Origin: Polaromonas sp.
Lineage (GTDB): Bacteria > Pseudomonadota > Gammaproteobacteria > Burkholderiales > Burkholderiaceae_C
NCBI RefSeq assembly: GCF_030680935.1
Contig: NZ_JAUXUP010000022.1
Span: 1 to 64,000, forward strand
Direction: 5' to 3'
Length of the DNA: 64,000 nt
Shown one piece after another: positions 1 through 8,290 of the stretch. How positions within the stretch are numbered: position 1 is the stretch's first letter; every line of letters begins with the position of its first letter. Under the pieces are notes generated by a model. It worked only from the letters and a program-made list of their open reading frames with translations. It had not been told where the DNA came from and did not search any database. The position numbers and the translations under genes are program-made.

Positions 1-78
1 GCCGACGGTTGCTACGATGTGTTCTTCTGTCACCACCGCTTCATGCGGCTCGACTTGAATACCCTGACGCAAGCCTGA
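1..78 (+). CDS. IS481-like transposase, C-terminal end only (partial)
   Basis: The window opens inside a reading frame that ends with TGA at 76-78, so only the last 25 residues are visible. They include YDVFFCHHRFMRLDLN, which resembles the closing beta strands (Y-x-V-x-F-x3-x-[IL]-D-L) of IS481-type rve-core transposases. The catalytic DDE region lies outside the window. The family call is by motif memory only. The direct repeats right after the stop codon fit the end of an insertion sequence. Confidence 0.5.
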   Translation, partial: ADGCYDVFFCHHRFMRLDLNTLTQA

Positions 79-135
79 TGAGATTCCAAGGTGTTTCCTA
101 TGTCTCCGCACACCTGTTTCCCATGTCTCCGGTCT
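79..135. mobile_element. Probable right end of the insertion sequence
   Basis: Directly after the transposase stop lies a 17-base direct repeat, TGTTTCC(T/C)ATGTCTCCG, at 92-108 and 115-131 with one mismatch and a 23-base period. Repeated motifs just inside an end are typical transposase binding sites. The exact terminus and any target duplication cannot be set because the left end is outside the window. Confidence 0.4.
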
Positions 136-653
136 ATACACTTCGCCAAAAGAAAGTAAGCAAAGAAAAGGCGACCCGATGGTCTGGGACCTTCCGCTTC
201 GCTGCAGGCAACCTGCGGTGCTCGGTCAAAGCGGGGTCTCGCTCGAACTCGCCTTCGGCTCAGACAATCGCGAGCCCTGATCCGCTTTGACCTCCGCTCC
301 TCGGCCCAGCCCGACGGGTGGGGGGATGAATGCGGGAACGGATGCGAATTCGGGGAGAAGATGACGCGCTTTGCGCGTCATCTTCGGACCACGGGACCGT
401 CATGTTTGCACGCGGGAGCAGCACACGCGGCCAAATGAGGCTCCCTTCTCTCGCCCAGCGGGGCGAGGGAAGGGCGGGGGGTTGGGAGTGGGGAGTCGCT
501 CCTACTGTCGCAAGCAGACCGGGGACGCAGCGTGACGCCGGATTGAATCCCAAACCGAAACAAAACGAAACACAGCGCAACCGCCGTGAAACCCACGCCA
601 CCCTCAAGCCGCGCACCATACAAAGCCTCAACCACTCCTCACAAGGTACCCCC
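136..653. other. Long intergenic stretch with stable inverted repeats, no gene seen
   Basis: No convincing gene lies between the insertion-sequence end and the lipoprotein gene; frames here have no recognisable domain. At 224-234 and 282-292 an 11-base perfect inverted repeat (GGTCAAAGCGG / CCGCTTTGACC) encloses 47 bases, with a smaller hairpin at 203-215. The purine-rich block around 146-177 (AAAGAAAGTAAGCAAAG) resembles filler found between many Comamonadaceae genes. The last 100 bases must hold the promoter of the gene at 654, but I see no clear -35/-10 pair. Confidence 0.5.
357..385. repeat. Perfect 13-bp hairpin with a TTT loop
   Basis: GAAGATGACGCGC at 357-369 is followed by TTT and its exact reverse complement at 373-385. 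There is no T-run on either side, so it is not a standard terminator. It lies about 270 bases upstream of the lipoprotein gene. Confidence 0.7.
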
Positions 654-1109
654 ATGAAACGTTTTATCAAAAGAACCCTGCTCGGCCTGTTTGGCGGGGC
701 GCTGATTATTGGCAGCCTGGGCGCCTGTTCGCACCGCGGCCATGGCGGCTGGAGCGAGGCTTCGCCCGAGTCGCGTGCGCGGCTGGTCGAAAAAGTCGGC
801 TCGCGGCTGGACCTGGACGCCGCGCAAAAGCAGAAGCTCGATGTGCTCGCTGGCAAGCTGCAGGCCCAGCGCACTGCGCTGCGCGGCGCAACCGACCCGC
901 GTGCGGCGATGCAGGGCCTGTTTGCTGGCAGCAAGCTGGACCAGGCGGGCGCCAAAAAGCTGATCGACGAAAAAACCGCAGCCATACAGACTGGCAGCCC
1001 GGAGGTGATTGCCGCCGCCGCCGACTTCTTTGACAACCTGCGCCCCGAGCAGCAGCAGAAAGTCCGCGAGTTCATGGAGCGTGGCCGTCGCTGGGGCCAG
1101 CGTGGCTAA
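654..1109 (+). CDS. Spy/CpxP-like periplasmic lipoprotein
   Basis: 151 residues. The N-terminus is a lipoprotein signal: KRFIKR, a hydrophobic stretch, then the lipobox LGAC with Cys25. The mature part is helical and charged and carries two LTxxQ-type segments, LDAAQKQKL and LRPEQQQKV, the hallmark of the Spy/CpxP/heavy-metal-sensor fold. The frame is open upstream to 330, but only the ATG at 654 gives a signal peptide, with AAGG 8 bases upstream. It precedes a CpxRA-like two-component pair; Spy and CpxP are classic targets or modulators of such systems, so a role in envelope stress or metal response is inferred. Confidence 0.8.
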   Translation: MKRFIKRTLLGLFGGALIIGSLGACSHRGHGGWSEASPESRARLVEKVGSRLDLDAAQKQKLDVLAGKLQAQRTALRGATDPRAAMQGLFAGSKLDQAGAKKLIDEKTAAIQTGSPEVIAAAADFFDNLRPEQQQKVREFMERGRRWGQRG

Positions 1110-1581
1110 AGCGGCTGGCTTTGGACTGCTGGGCGCCCGTCTGGTGCGCCTGGACGCGGGCCGCCGGCCGCAGCGGGCGGCACAGGTGACGGCCCTGCCC
1201 GGCAGCGCTGCCGGTGGGGTGCGCACGCTGCTGCGGTTGGAAGGTCTGGCGGCGCTGACGCTGGCACTGGCGGCCTATGCGCAGTTTGGTGCGGGCTGGG
1301 GCTGGTTTGCGCTGCTGTTTCTTTTGCCTGACCTGTCTTTTGCAGCCTATCTGGCCGGCCCGCGCTGGGGGGCCGCCGCCTACAACGCTGCGCATTCTTA
1401 CCTGGGCGCGCTGGCGCTGCTGGCCGCTGGCGTGCTGGTGGCCATGCCTGGTTTGCTCGCCGTCGGCCTGGTCTGGTGTGCCCACATTGGTTTTGACCGC
1501 ACGCTTGGTTACGGGCTCAAGTACAGCGAGGGCTTTGGCCTCACACACCTGGGTTGCATTGGCCAAAGCGACCCCTGGTGA
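1081..1581 (+). CDS. DUF4260-like small integral membrane protein
   Basis: The C-terminal 120 residues (from about 1219) match the DUF4260 pattern: an opening LLRLEG, three or four hydrophobic helices, and a late G-Y-G-L-K-Y-[ST] segment (YGLKYSEGFGLTHLG). Function of the family is unknown. The start is uncertain: GTG codons at 1081, 1102 and 1219 are all in frame. The first two overlap the end of the lipoprotein gene, suggesting translational coupling, while 1219 gives the usual family length. An ATG at 1009 would overlap too deeply. Confidence 0.65.
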   Translation: MAVAGASVAKAAGFGLLGARLVRLDAGRRPQRAAQVTALPGSAAGGVRTLLRLEGLAALTLALAAYAQFGAGWGWFALLFLLPDLSFAAYLAGPRWGAAAYNAAHSYLGALALLAAGVLVAMPGLLAVGLVWCAHIGFDRTLGYGLKYSEGFGLTHLGCIGQSDPW

Positions 1582-1626
1582 ACAAATACTTGACGCTGTG
1601 GCGCCCCAGCTTCTTATGATCTGCTC

Positions 1627-2316
1627 ATGCCCCGTATTTTGCTGATTGACGACGATGAACATCTGGCCGCTCCGCTGGCTGCCTACTTTGCTCGCTTCGG
1701 TTTTCAGCTCGACAGCGCCACCCGGCCCACGCAAGGCCTGGCCATGCTGCGCAGCAGGCCTTATGACGCCGCCATTCTGGATGTGATGCTGCCCGAGATG
1801 GACGGTTTTGCGCTGTGCCGTGAGATCCGCAAGGGCAGCGACGTGCCGGTGATCATGCTGACCGCGCGCGGCGATGTGATGGACCGCGTGGTGGGCCTGG
1901 AGCTGGGCGCCGACGACTATTTGCCCAAGCCGTTTGAGCCGCGTGAGCTGGTGGCGCGGCTGCAAACCATACTGCGGCGCCAGCGCGCCACGCCGGCTGC
2001 AACACGCGGGCAGCGCCGGGTGTTTCATGAGCTGGTCATTGACGTGGAAACCCGCGAGGTCTTGCGCCAGGGCCAGCCGGTGGAGTTGACCGGCACCGAG
2101 TTTGAACTGCTGGCGCTGCTGGCGGCCGAGCCGGGCAAGGTCTTCAGCCGCGACGACATCCTGAACCGCTTGCGCGGGCACGAGGCAGAGCTGTACACCC
2201 GCGCCGTGGATATTGTGGTGAGCCGCTTGCGCAAAAAGCTGGAGCCACTCGACTGCATCAAGACACTGCGCAACGCCGGTTACACGCTGGCGGTTGGCAA
2301 GGCAGCGGCGCCGTGA
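1627..2316 (+). CDS. OmpR/CpxR-family response regulator
   Basis: 229 residues. An N-terminal receiver domain (1-120) has the acidic pocket DDD at residues 8-10, phospho-acceptor Asp52 in ILDVMLPEMDG, the Thr in MLTARG and the Lys in LPKPF. A C-terminal winged helix (about 130-225) contains LTGTEFELLALL and RAVDIVVSRLRKKL, the recognition region of the OmpR class. Its stop overlaps the kinase start by 4 bases, so the two are one operon. The CpxR-like subgroup is inferred from sequence flavour and the neighbouring Spy-like lipoprotein. Confidence 0.92.
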   Translation: MPRILLIDDDEHLAAPLAAYFARFGFQLDSATRPTQGLAMLRSRPYDAAILDVMLPEMDGFALCREIRKGSDVPVIMLTARGDVMDRVVGLELGADDYLPKPFEPRELVARLQTILRRQRATPAATRGQRRVFHELVIDVETREVLRQGQPVELTGTEFELLALLAAEPGKVFSRDDILNRLRGHEAELYTRAVDIVVSRLRKKLEPLDCIKTLRNAGYTLAVGKAAAP

Positions 2317-3617
2317 AGGCTGATCACGCTTCCCGCCCCAGGGGCTGGGCGCACCGCTGGCGCCATTCTCTGCGGCTGCGCCTGATCGGCGTTTTTGTGC
2401 TGCTGGCACTGGTGATGGCTGCTGTTTTTCTGGGTGGCATGCAGCGCGCTTTTTCATCGGGCTGGCGCGAAGCCGGCCGCCCCCTGATCACCGACTATAT
2501 GGACCGCGTGGTGGCCGAACTGGGCACCCCCCCAGACATCAATCGCGCCCAGGCGCTGGAAGCGCGTTTGCCCATTGCCATCCGTATCGAAGGGCCTGTG
2601 GTCAATTGGCAATCCCGGCCAGAGTCGGGTGACGGGCCGGACTGGCGCGGACGGGTTGGGCGCGGCAACGACTGGCGCAGCCGCATGACCGCTGATGGCC
2701 ACCGGGTGACTTTTGGCTGGGGCAGCGTGAACTGGCGAGAGGGGCCGCACGGCATCGGCTGGTTCACGCTGGCCCTGTTGCTGGGACTGATTGCCGCTGC
2801 CTATGCCTATGTGCGGCGCCTGCTGCGGCCGCTCGATGACATCCGCGCCGGTGCCGAGCGTTTTGGCCGTGGCGCCTTTGATACGCCGATTCCGCTGCGT
2901 CGGCGCGATGAACTGGGTGAGCTGGCGCAGCGCATCAACACCATGGCGCATGACATCGAGGGCATGCTCGATGCCAAACGCGCTCTGCTGCTGGCGCTCA
3001 GCCATGAGTTGCGCTCACCCCTGACGCGGGCCCGGCTCAATGCCGAACTGCTGCCCGACGCACCGGAGGGCGGCGGCGAGCGGGCGGCCCTGCTGCGTGA
3101 CCTCGGTGAAATGCGCGACCTGATCAGCGACCTGCTGGAGAGCGAACGCCTGGCCAGCCCGCACGCCGCCGTGCAGCGTGAAAGTGTGGATCTGGCGGCG
3201 CTGGTGCGCGAGGTGGTGGCCGAGATGCCGGCCGCCCATGCTGTCACCGTGGACCTGGCACCCGGCCTGGGCCCACTGGCGCTGGACCGCACCCGCATGC
3301 GCCTGTTGCTGCGCAACCTGCTGGACAACGCCCTGCGTTACAGCGCCGATGCGGCGCAGCCGCCGCGTGTGACCCTGCAGGCCGAAGGGGCTGCCCTGCG
3401 GCTGCAGGTGCGCGACTTCGGGCCGGGTGTGGACGCTGCGCAACTGGAGCGGCTGACCGAACCCTTTTACCGAACCGACAGCGCCCGCCAACGCACCACG
3501 GGCGGCGTGGGCCTGGGCCTGTACTTGTGCCAGCTGGTGGCGCAGGCGCATGGCAGCCGGCTGGAGGTGCGTAATGCGACACCGGGGCTGGTGATTGACG
3601 TGCTATTAAAAACATAG
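2313..3617 (+). CDS. Sensor histidine kinase (CpxA-like partner)
   Basis: 434 residues, starting at GTG 2313 inside the regulator's stop (GTGA overlap). Order of parts: first membrane helix about 25-45, periplasmic sensor about 46-145, second helix about 150-170, HAMP about 170-225, HisKA with LSHELRSPLTRARL (His231), and HATPase with N-box LLRNLLDNALRY, DFGPGVD and GVGLGLYL. All catalytic motifs are intact. The last codons and the TAG stop fall within a copy of the interspersed repeat at 3602-3656, so the C-terminal tail was set by that sequence. The stimulus is unknown. Confidence 0.92.
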   Translation: MKADHASRPRGWAHRWRHSLRLRLIGVFVLLALVMAAVFLGGMQRAFSSGWREAGRPLITDYMDRVVAELGTPPDINRAQALEARLPIAIRIEGPVVNWQSRPESGDGPDWRGRVGRGNDWRSRMTADGHRVTFGWGSVNWREGPHGIGWFTLALLLGLIAAAYAYVRRLLRPLDDIRAGAERFGRGAFDTPIPLRRRDELGELAQRINTMAHDIEGMLDAKRALLLALSHELRSPLTRARLNAELLPDAPEGGGERAALLRDLGEMRDLISDLLESERLASPHAAVQRESVDLAALVREVVAEMPAAHAVTVDLAPGLGPLALDRTRMRLLLRNLLDNALRYSADAAQPPRVTLQAEGAALRLQVRDFGPGVDAAQLERLTEPFYRTDSARQRTTGGVGLGLYLCQLVAQAHGSRLEVRNATPGLVIDVLLKT

Positions 3618-3656
3618 CTGCTTGCGCATATGGATTAGCGGTTGGAGGCTTGTTTG
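3602..3656 (+). repeat. Interspersed GCTAT repeat, copy 1
   Basis: GCTAT, seven bases, ATAGC, then TGCTTGCGCA and a diverged TTGGAGGC tail. It overlaps the last five codons and stop of the sensor kinase gene and runs into the 3' end of the convergent EamA gene. Confidence 0.75.
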
Positions 3657-4519
3657 GCTCTACTTCCCAGGCCTGCAGCCCCGACAATCAGCAGCGCGGC
3701 CAGTGCAATGCTCCAGCTCAGGTCGCGCCCGCTGACCAGCATCAACAGCAAGGTCGAGCCCAGCGGCGTGAGGTAACTCAAGATGCCGATCTGGCGCGCG
3801 TCGCCGAGCTTGAGCGCCTTGTCCCAGAGAAAAAACGCCGCACCCAGCGGGCCCAGACCGGTTGCGACGAGTAGCAGCCAGTCGCGCGTGTTCAGGGCCG
3901 CCGACGGCTCCAGTACCCAGTGGCATACCAGCGATAAGGCGCCCGAGACCGCGCCAAACAGGCCAACCGCGGCGGTTGGAAAACTGCGCCCCGTCAACTC
4001 GGCCCGTTTCGTCTGCAGCGAATAGTTGGCCCAGATCAGCGCCGACACCAGCGCCAGCAGGTAGCCCCAGCCGCTGCTGGCAGCCAGGCCCGGACCCGCC
4101 GCGTCACCAGCCTGGCGCCCGCCCAGAATGGCCAGCGCTGCGCCGACAAAACCAGTCACTGCGGCGGCGACATGAAGGCCGCGCAGCCGGATGCCGGGCA
4201 AATACAGCGGCGCCAGCACCACAATGAACAAGGGCCACAGGTAGTTGACCAGGTTCACCTCCACCGCCGGTGCCAGGCGCAGCGCCATGAACAGCAGAAA
4301 GTGAAACCCGAACAGGGTGAACACCCCCATCGCCAGGGTGCGGCGCGCAATCTTCCATTGCGCGGGGTGCTTCAGTACGGCAGGCCAGGACAAGGCGCTG
4401 CCCACCAGCAGCGCCACGCCGGTCAGCAGAAACGGCGGCACGTGCTGGAGCAGGACACCCAGAGACGAGAGACAGGCCCACAAAACAATGGCACCCAGGG
4501 CGTAAAGGTTGGCTGGCAT
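3635..4519 (-). CDS. EamA/DMT-family permease (YddG-like exporter)
   Basis: About 294 residues with ten hydrophobic segments in two EamA halves: one opens at MPANLYALGAIVLWACLSSL, the other near SGWGYLLALVSALIWANYSL. DMT carriers of this kind export amino acids or other small metabolites; YddG is the closest name I would suggest, without certainty on substrate. ATG 4519 gives the usual N-terminus; ATG 4531 and GTG 4546 are in-frame alternatives. It is convergent with the kinase gene and lies 82 bases downstream of the AraC gene on the same strand. Confidence 0.8.
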   Translation of the reverse strand: MPANLYALGAIVLWACLSSLGVLLQHVPPFLLTGVALLVGSALSWPAVLKHPAQWKIARRTLAMGVFTLFGFHFLLFMALRLAPAVEVNLVNYLWPLFIVVLAPLYLPGIRLRGLHVAAAVTGFVGAALAILGGRQAGDAAGPGLAASSGWGYLLALVSALIWANYSLQTKRAELTGRSFPTAAVGLFGAVSGALSLVCHWVLEPSAALNTRDWLLLVATGLGPLGAAFFLWDKALKLGDARQIGILSYLTPLGSTLLLMLVSGRDLSWSIALAALLIVGAAGLGSRAKQASNR

Positions 4520-4601
4520 GGCCGCAAGCATAGTCTGCGGCGGCACGGGGCATCGTCGCGCAAGCAGGGTGGGCCGTCGCGCAACAACGGCTGGTGTGAG
4601 T

Positions 4602-5291
4602 TCAGTGCGGCCGGAAGCGGCGCAGGGCGGCTGTCAGTGCCGACGGCGACTGGTAGCCGCAACGCAGCGCGGTTTCTGCCACGCTGAAGCCTTCCCCACG
4701 CAGTTGCAGCGCGCGTGCCAGCCGCTGGCCGCGCAGCCACTGCATCACGCTGAGCCCGGTTTCAGCCCGGCATCGCTCTGCAAACCGGCTGGGGCTCAAA
4801 AACACCTGCCGCGCGATCTGCGCCACGCTCAGCGCTTCGTGCATGTGCTGCGTGGTCCAGTCGGCCAGCCGCGCCCAGTTGATGGCGCGCGCAGGGCGCT
4901 GGGGCAGCGGGCCGTAGGCGCGCCAGGCCTCGAGCAGCAGGGCCGGGCCATGCTGCTGCGCCAGGCCGCCGGCTTGCTGCAAGGCATGCTCCAGATACAG
5001 GGCCAGGGCCAGCGTTTGACGGGGCTGGGCCGGTTGTACGGCGCAGCGCGCCCAGCCCGGCTGCGCGGTGTCCAGCACCAGACAGCGGCTGCCGCTGCGG
5101 GCTTCAAAGTCGTGGCGTTCTCCGGGGGCAATCACGCAGCCATCACCTGCGGCGATACGCTGTCCACGGCCCTGCACTTCCAGCTCAAGTACGCCGTCCA
5201 GCCCCAGCAGCACCTGAAAGTGCGCGTGCGCATGGCTGCCGTGTGACGCGCCGTAGTGGCGCAGCGACAGCAAGCCCTGCGGCGTGTTCAT
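4602..5291 (-). CDS. AraC-family transcriptional regulator with cupin sensor domain
   Basis: 229 residues from ATG 5291. The N-terminal half (about 10-110) is a cupin-like AraC ligand domain (HYGASHGSHAHAHFQVLLGLDG, written in parts: GSHAHAHFQVLL then APGERHDF). The C-terminal 100 residues hold two helix-turn-helix motifs, including SVAQIARQVFLSPSRFAERC and FSVAETALRCGYQSPSAL. The start lies one base after the lipA stop, so it is almost certainly cotranscribed with lipBA, an unusual place for a regulator. A role in controlling the downstream EamA exporter is possible but not shown. Confidence 0.85.
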   Translation of the reverse strand: MNTPQGLLSLRHYGASHGSHAHAHFQVLLGLDGVLELEVQGRGQRIAAGDGCVIAPGERHDFEARSGSRCLVLDTAQPGWARCAVQPAQPRQTLALALYLEHALQQAGGLAQQHGPALLLEAWRAYGPLPQRPARAINWARLADWTTQHMHEALSVAQIARQVFLSPSRFAERCRAETGLSVMQWLRGQRLARALQLRGEGFSVAETALRCGYQSPSALTAALRRFRPH

Positions 5292-5292
5292 G

Positions 5293-6312
5293 TCAGAGGG
5301 TGGTGGTGGCCGCTGCGGCGTCGGCCTTGTCGGCCACACCGGCCGCATGCGCCTGCTCGTCGGCGTGGTAACTGCTGCGCACCATGGCGCCGACGGCAGC
5401 GTGGGTGAAGCCCATCTTGTAGGCCTCGGCTTCAAACATCTTGAAGGTGTCGGGGTGAACGTAGCGGCGCACCGGCAGGTGGCTGGTCGAAGGCGCGAGG
5501 TACTGGCCTATGGTCAGCATGTCGATGTGGTGCGCGCGCATGTCGCGCATAACTTGCAAAATTTCCTCGTCGGTCTCACCCAGTCCGACCATGATGCCGC
5601 TTTTGGTCGGCACCTTGGGGTGCAGGGCCTTGAATTTTTTCAGCAGGTTCAGGCTGAACTGGTAGTCGCTGCCGGGGCGCGCCTCTTTGTACAGGCGCGC
5701 CGTGGTTTCCAGGTTGTGGTTCATCACGTCGGGCGGCGCGGCCTTCAGAATCTCGAGCGCGCGGTCATCGCGGCCGCGGAAGTCGGGCACCAGGATTTCA
5801 ATCGTGGTCTGCGGCGACAGCTCACGAATTTTCTGGATACATTCCACAAAATGACCACTGCCGCCGTCGCGCAGGTCGTCGCGGTCCACGCTGGTGATCA
5901 CCACGTACTTGAGCTTGAGCGCGGCAATGGTTTTGGCCAGGTTCAAGGGTTCGTCCACATCCAGCGGATCGGGCCGGCCGTGGCCCACGTCGCAAAACGG
6001 GCAGCGACGTGTGCACTTGTCGCCCATGATCATGAAAGTCGCCGTGCCCTTGCCAAAACACTCGCCGATGTTGGGGCAGGAGGCTTCTTCACACACCGTG
6101 TTGAGCTTGTTCTCGCGCAGGATCTGCTTGATCTCGTAAAAACGTGTGCTCGGGCTGCCGGCCTTGACGCGAATCCACTCGGGTTTTTTCAGAATTTCGC
6201 CTGCGACAACCTTGACCGGTATGCGCGACAGCTTGGCCGCCGCCTTTTGTTTGGCCAGCGGGTTGTAGTCTGCCTGGCTCTGGATGTCGCGGACAACTTC
6301 TGGGGTGCTCAT
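5293..6312 (-). CDS. lipA: Lipoyl synthase
   Basis: 339 residues. This radical-SAM enzyme inserts two sulfurs into protein-bound octanoyl groups to make lipoyl cofactors. Both iron-sulfur sites are visible: the auxiliary cluster motif C-x4-C-x5-C (Cys74, 79, 85, in [12 protein letters not shown]) and the radical-SAM C-x3-C-x2-C (Cys100, 104, 107, in CTRRCPFC). The conserved RSSYHA near the C-terminus, source of the serine ligand to the auxiliary cluster, is present. It follows lipB by 24 bases, giving the usual lipB-lipA order. Confidence 0.97.
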   Translation of the reverse strand: MSTPEVVRDIQSQADYNPLAKQKAAAKLSRIPVKVVAGEILKKPEWIRVKAGSPSTRFYEIKQILRENKLNTVCEEASCPNIGECFGKGTATFMIMGDKCTRRCPFCDVGHGRPDPLDVDEPLNLAKTIAALKLKYVVITSVDRDDLRDGGSGHFVECIQKIRELSPQTTIEILVPDFRGRDDRALEILKAAPPDVMNHNLETTARLYKEARPGSDYQFSLNLLKKFKALHPKVPTKSGIMVGLGETDEEILQVMRDMRAHHIDMLTIGQYLAPSTSHLPVRRYVHPDTFKMFEAEAYKMGFTHAAVGAMVRSSYHADEQAHAAGVADKADAAAATTTL

Positions 6313-6336
6313 GTATGTTTTACCTTGGGGGGTGGC

Positions 6337-7041
6337 TCAGGGTGCCAGATAAGTCACAAGCTTTTGGCTCAGGACATCTGCCGCCTCTTGCCAGCTTGCC
6401 GATACCCCGATTGTAGAAAGGTCTGTGGTGCTCAGCCCGGCGTAGCCGCAGGGGTTGATGCGTGAGAAGGGTTCCAGGTCCATGGCGACGTTGAGCGCCA
6501 CACCGTGGTAGCTGTACTGGCGGCTGACCTTGATACCGAGTGCAGCGATTTTTCCCAGGCCGCGAAACGGGTCGGCCGGGTTCAGGGGGCCGGTCAGTGC
6601 AGCGTGTGCGCCGGGGTCGTCCAGGCGTACATAAATGCCCGGCGAGCCAGCCACGCGGTGCCCTGTCACACCGAAGTGCGCCAGCGTCCGGATCACGGCC
6701 TCCTCCATCCGGTAGACATATTCCTTGACGTAATATCCGGCGCGTTGGAGGTCCAGCAGCGGGTAAGCCACGACCTGCCCCGGCCCGTGGTAAGTCACCT
6801 GGCCACCCCGGTCGGTGGCCACCACAGGGATGTCGCCGGGGCTCAACACATGTTCGCTTTTGCCCGCCAGACCCTGGGTATAAACCGGCGAATGCTCACA
6901 AATCCATAGCTGGTCGCGCCCGTCAGATAAGGGCTGGACGCCAATTTGGCTTGTAGTTTCACGGCTGCGGGCGGCGGTGAAGGCCTGCATGGCCTGCCAG
7001 GTGGGCAGGTAGTCGACCTGGCCCAGGGTGCGAATATCCAT
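6337..7041 (-). CDS. lipB: Octanoyl-ACP:protein N-octanoyltransferase
   Basis: 234 residues from ATG 7041. It moves octanoate from acyl carrier protein to lipoyl domains, the step before LipA. Signature motifs are present: [28 protein letters not shown] with the catalytic Lys, YHGVALNV and NPCGY with the nucleophile Cys. The frame is open 26 codons further upstream, but that extension overlaps the ybeD gene and lacks family similarity. It sits between ybeD and lipA, as in many proteobacteria. Confidence 0.96.
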   Translation of the reverse strand: MDIRTLGQVDYLPTWQAMQAFTAARSRETTSQIGVQPLSDGRDQLWICEHSPVYTQGLAGKSEHVLSPGDIPVVATDRGGQVTYHGPGQVVAYPLLDLQRAGYYVKEYVYRMEEAVIRTLAHFGVTGHRVAGSPGIYVRLDDPGAHAALTGPLNPADPFRGLGKIAALGIKVSRQYSYHGVALNVAMDLEPFSRINPCGYAGLSTTDLSTIGVSASWQEAADVLSQKLVTYLAP

Positions 7042-7063
7042 GTGCATCAAGCGCGAGTGCCTG

Positions 7064-7354
7064 CTACAGCACCACCTTGACCATCGGGTGTGTGGACAGC
7101 GTGCGGTACAACTCGTCAAGCTGCTCTCGGGAGGTCGCCGTCACGGTGATGGTGATGCCCAGGTATTTGCCGCCCTTGCTCTCGCGCAGCTCGATGGTGG
7201 AGGCGTCAAACGCCGGGTCAAACTGGTGTGCAATGAGGGTGATGGCATGCACCAGCCCATCGACCTTCTGGCCCATCACCTTGATGGGGAACTGCGACGG
7301 GTACTCGATCAGCGACTCCTGGCGCGGTACCTCCGGGGGCGTGGGGGTGCTCAT
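7064..7354 (-). CDS. ybeD: YbeD/DUF493 family protein
   Basis: 96 residues, close to the usual 87-95. The family is a small ACT-like alpha/beta fold; the conserved core FPIKVMG, the strand [10 protein letters not shown] and the closing THPMVKVVL are all seen. The molecular function is not settled, though the gene is very often next to lipB. Its start overlaps the end of the upstream transaminase gene by four bases (ATGA), which indicates translational coupling. Confidence 0.9.
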   Translation of the reverse strand: MSTPTPPEVPRQESLIEYPSQFPIKVMGQKVDGLVHAITLIAHQFDPAFDASTIELRESKGGKYLGITITVTATSREQLDELYRTLSTHPMVKVVL

Positions 7355-8250
7355 GCCTGCTCTGCCTGTTTGGCGCGCTGGTAGGCTGCGTGCAGCCTGG
7401 CATACACCGGGCCGGGCTTGCCACTGCCAATCGGCTGGTCGTCCAGCCGGGTGATGGCCAGCACTTCTTTGGTGGCCGACGACAGCAGCAACTCGTCGGC
7501 GCTGAACACTTCCTCGCGGCTGATGCGGCGCAATTCAAAACCAATGCCGGCGTCGCGGCAAATGCTTTCGATCAACCCGTAGCGAATGCCTTCCAGCACC
7601 AGATTGTCTTTGGGCGGGCCCAGCACCTGGCCGTCACGCACGACCCACACGTTGCAGGCCGCCGCCTCGCTGAGGTAACCGTCCCGGAACATCACGGTTT
7701 CCACCGCGTCGGCGTCGGCACTGATCTGGCGCGCCAACACCGCCCCCAGCAGGCTGGTGCTTTTGATATGCGCCTTGCTCCAGCGGAAGTCGTCGGCGCT
7801 GACGCAGGCTACACCCTGCGCGCGCTGCTCGGGCGTGGGCGGTTTCATGGTGTTGGTCATGACAAAAACGGTGGGTGCCAAATCAGGCGGCATGACATGG
7901 TCGCGCAGGGCGACGCCGCGCGTGATCTGGATGTAGACCAGCTGGTCGATTTTTTCGTGCGAGCTGTGTTGCGACAGCGCGTAGCCGTCCACCAGTTTCA
8001 GCACCAGTTCATGCCACTTCGCGTGCGACAGCGGGTTGGGGATGCGGAGCTCGGCCAGGCTGCGGTCCAGGCGCGCCATGTGCTGGGCAAAACGGAAGGG
8101 CTTGCCGCCATAAACCGGCACGACTTCGTAAACACCGTCGCCGAAGATGAAACCGCGGTCCATCACGCTGATTTTTGCGTCCTTCAGCGCGGTGATTTCA
8201 CCGTTGAGGTAGCAGGGCGTGTCGGGCAGCGTTGGCGTGGAAGGGGTCAT
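7351..8250 (-). CDS. dat: Class IV aminotransferase, D-amino acid transaminase type
   Basis: 299 residues from ATG 8250; the longer frame to 8514 overlaps the DUF2062 gene and is not convincing. It is a PLP fold-type IV enzyme with SVMDRGFIFGDGVYEVVPVY at the N-terminus, the probable Schiff-base Lys in HIKSTSLL, and the Glu strand region RDGYLSEAAACNVWVV. The D-alanine transaminase subgroup is favoured over branched-chain enzymes by the FGDGVYEV pattern and by its common place before ybeD-lipBA in betaproteobacteria. D-amino acids for cell-wall synthesis are the expected products. Confidence 0.85.
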   Translation of the reverse strand: MTPSTPTLPDTPCYLNGEITALKDAKISVMDRGFIFGDGVYEVVPVYGGKPFRFAQHMARLDRSLAELRIPNPLSHAKWHELVLKLVDGYALSQHSSHEKIDQLVYIQITRGVALRDHVMPPDLAPTVFVMTNTMKPPTPEQRAQGVACVSADDFRWSKAHIKSTSLLGAVLARQISADADAVETVMFRDGYLSEAAACNVWVVRDGQVLGPPKDNLVLEGIRYGLIESICRDAGIGFELRRISREEVFSADELLLSSATKEVLAITRLDDQPIGSGKPGPVYARLHAAYQRAKQAEQA

Positions 8251-8290
8251 CGTGAGTGTCTGGGGTTGGGCGGTTATTGTCGCGCAATCC

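Noticed and set aside
330-653. Upstream extension of the Spy-like lipoprotein gene
   Set aside because: The extension would bury the lipoprotein signal peptide in the middle of the protein.
1072-2457. 461-codon minus-strand open frame over the response regulator
   Set aside because: Composition is low in hydrophobic residues and rich in Gln/His/Arg, typical of an antisense frame; the plus-strand regulator is unmistakable.
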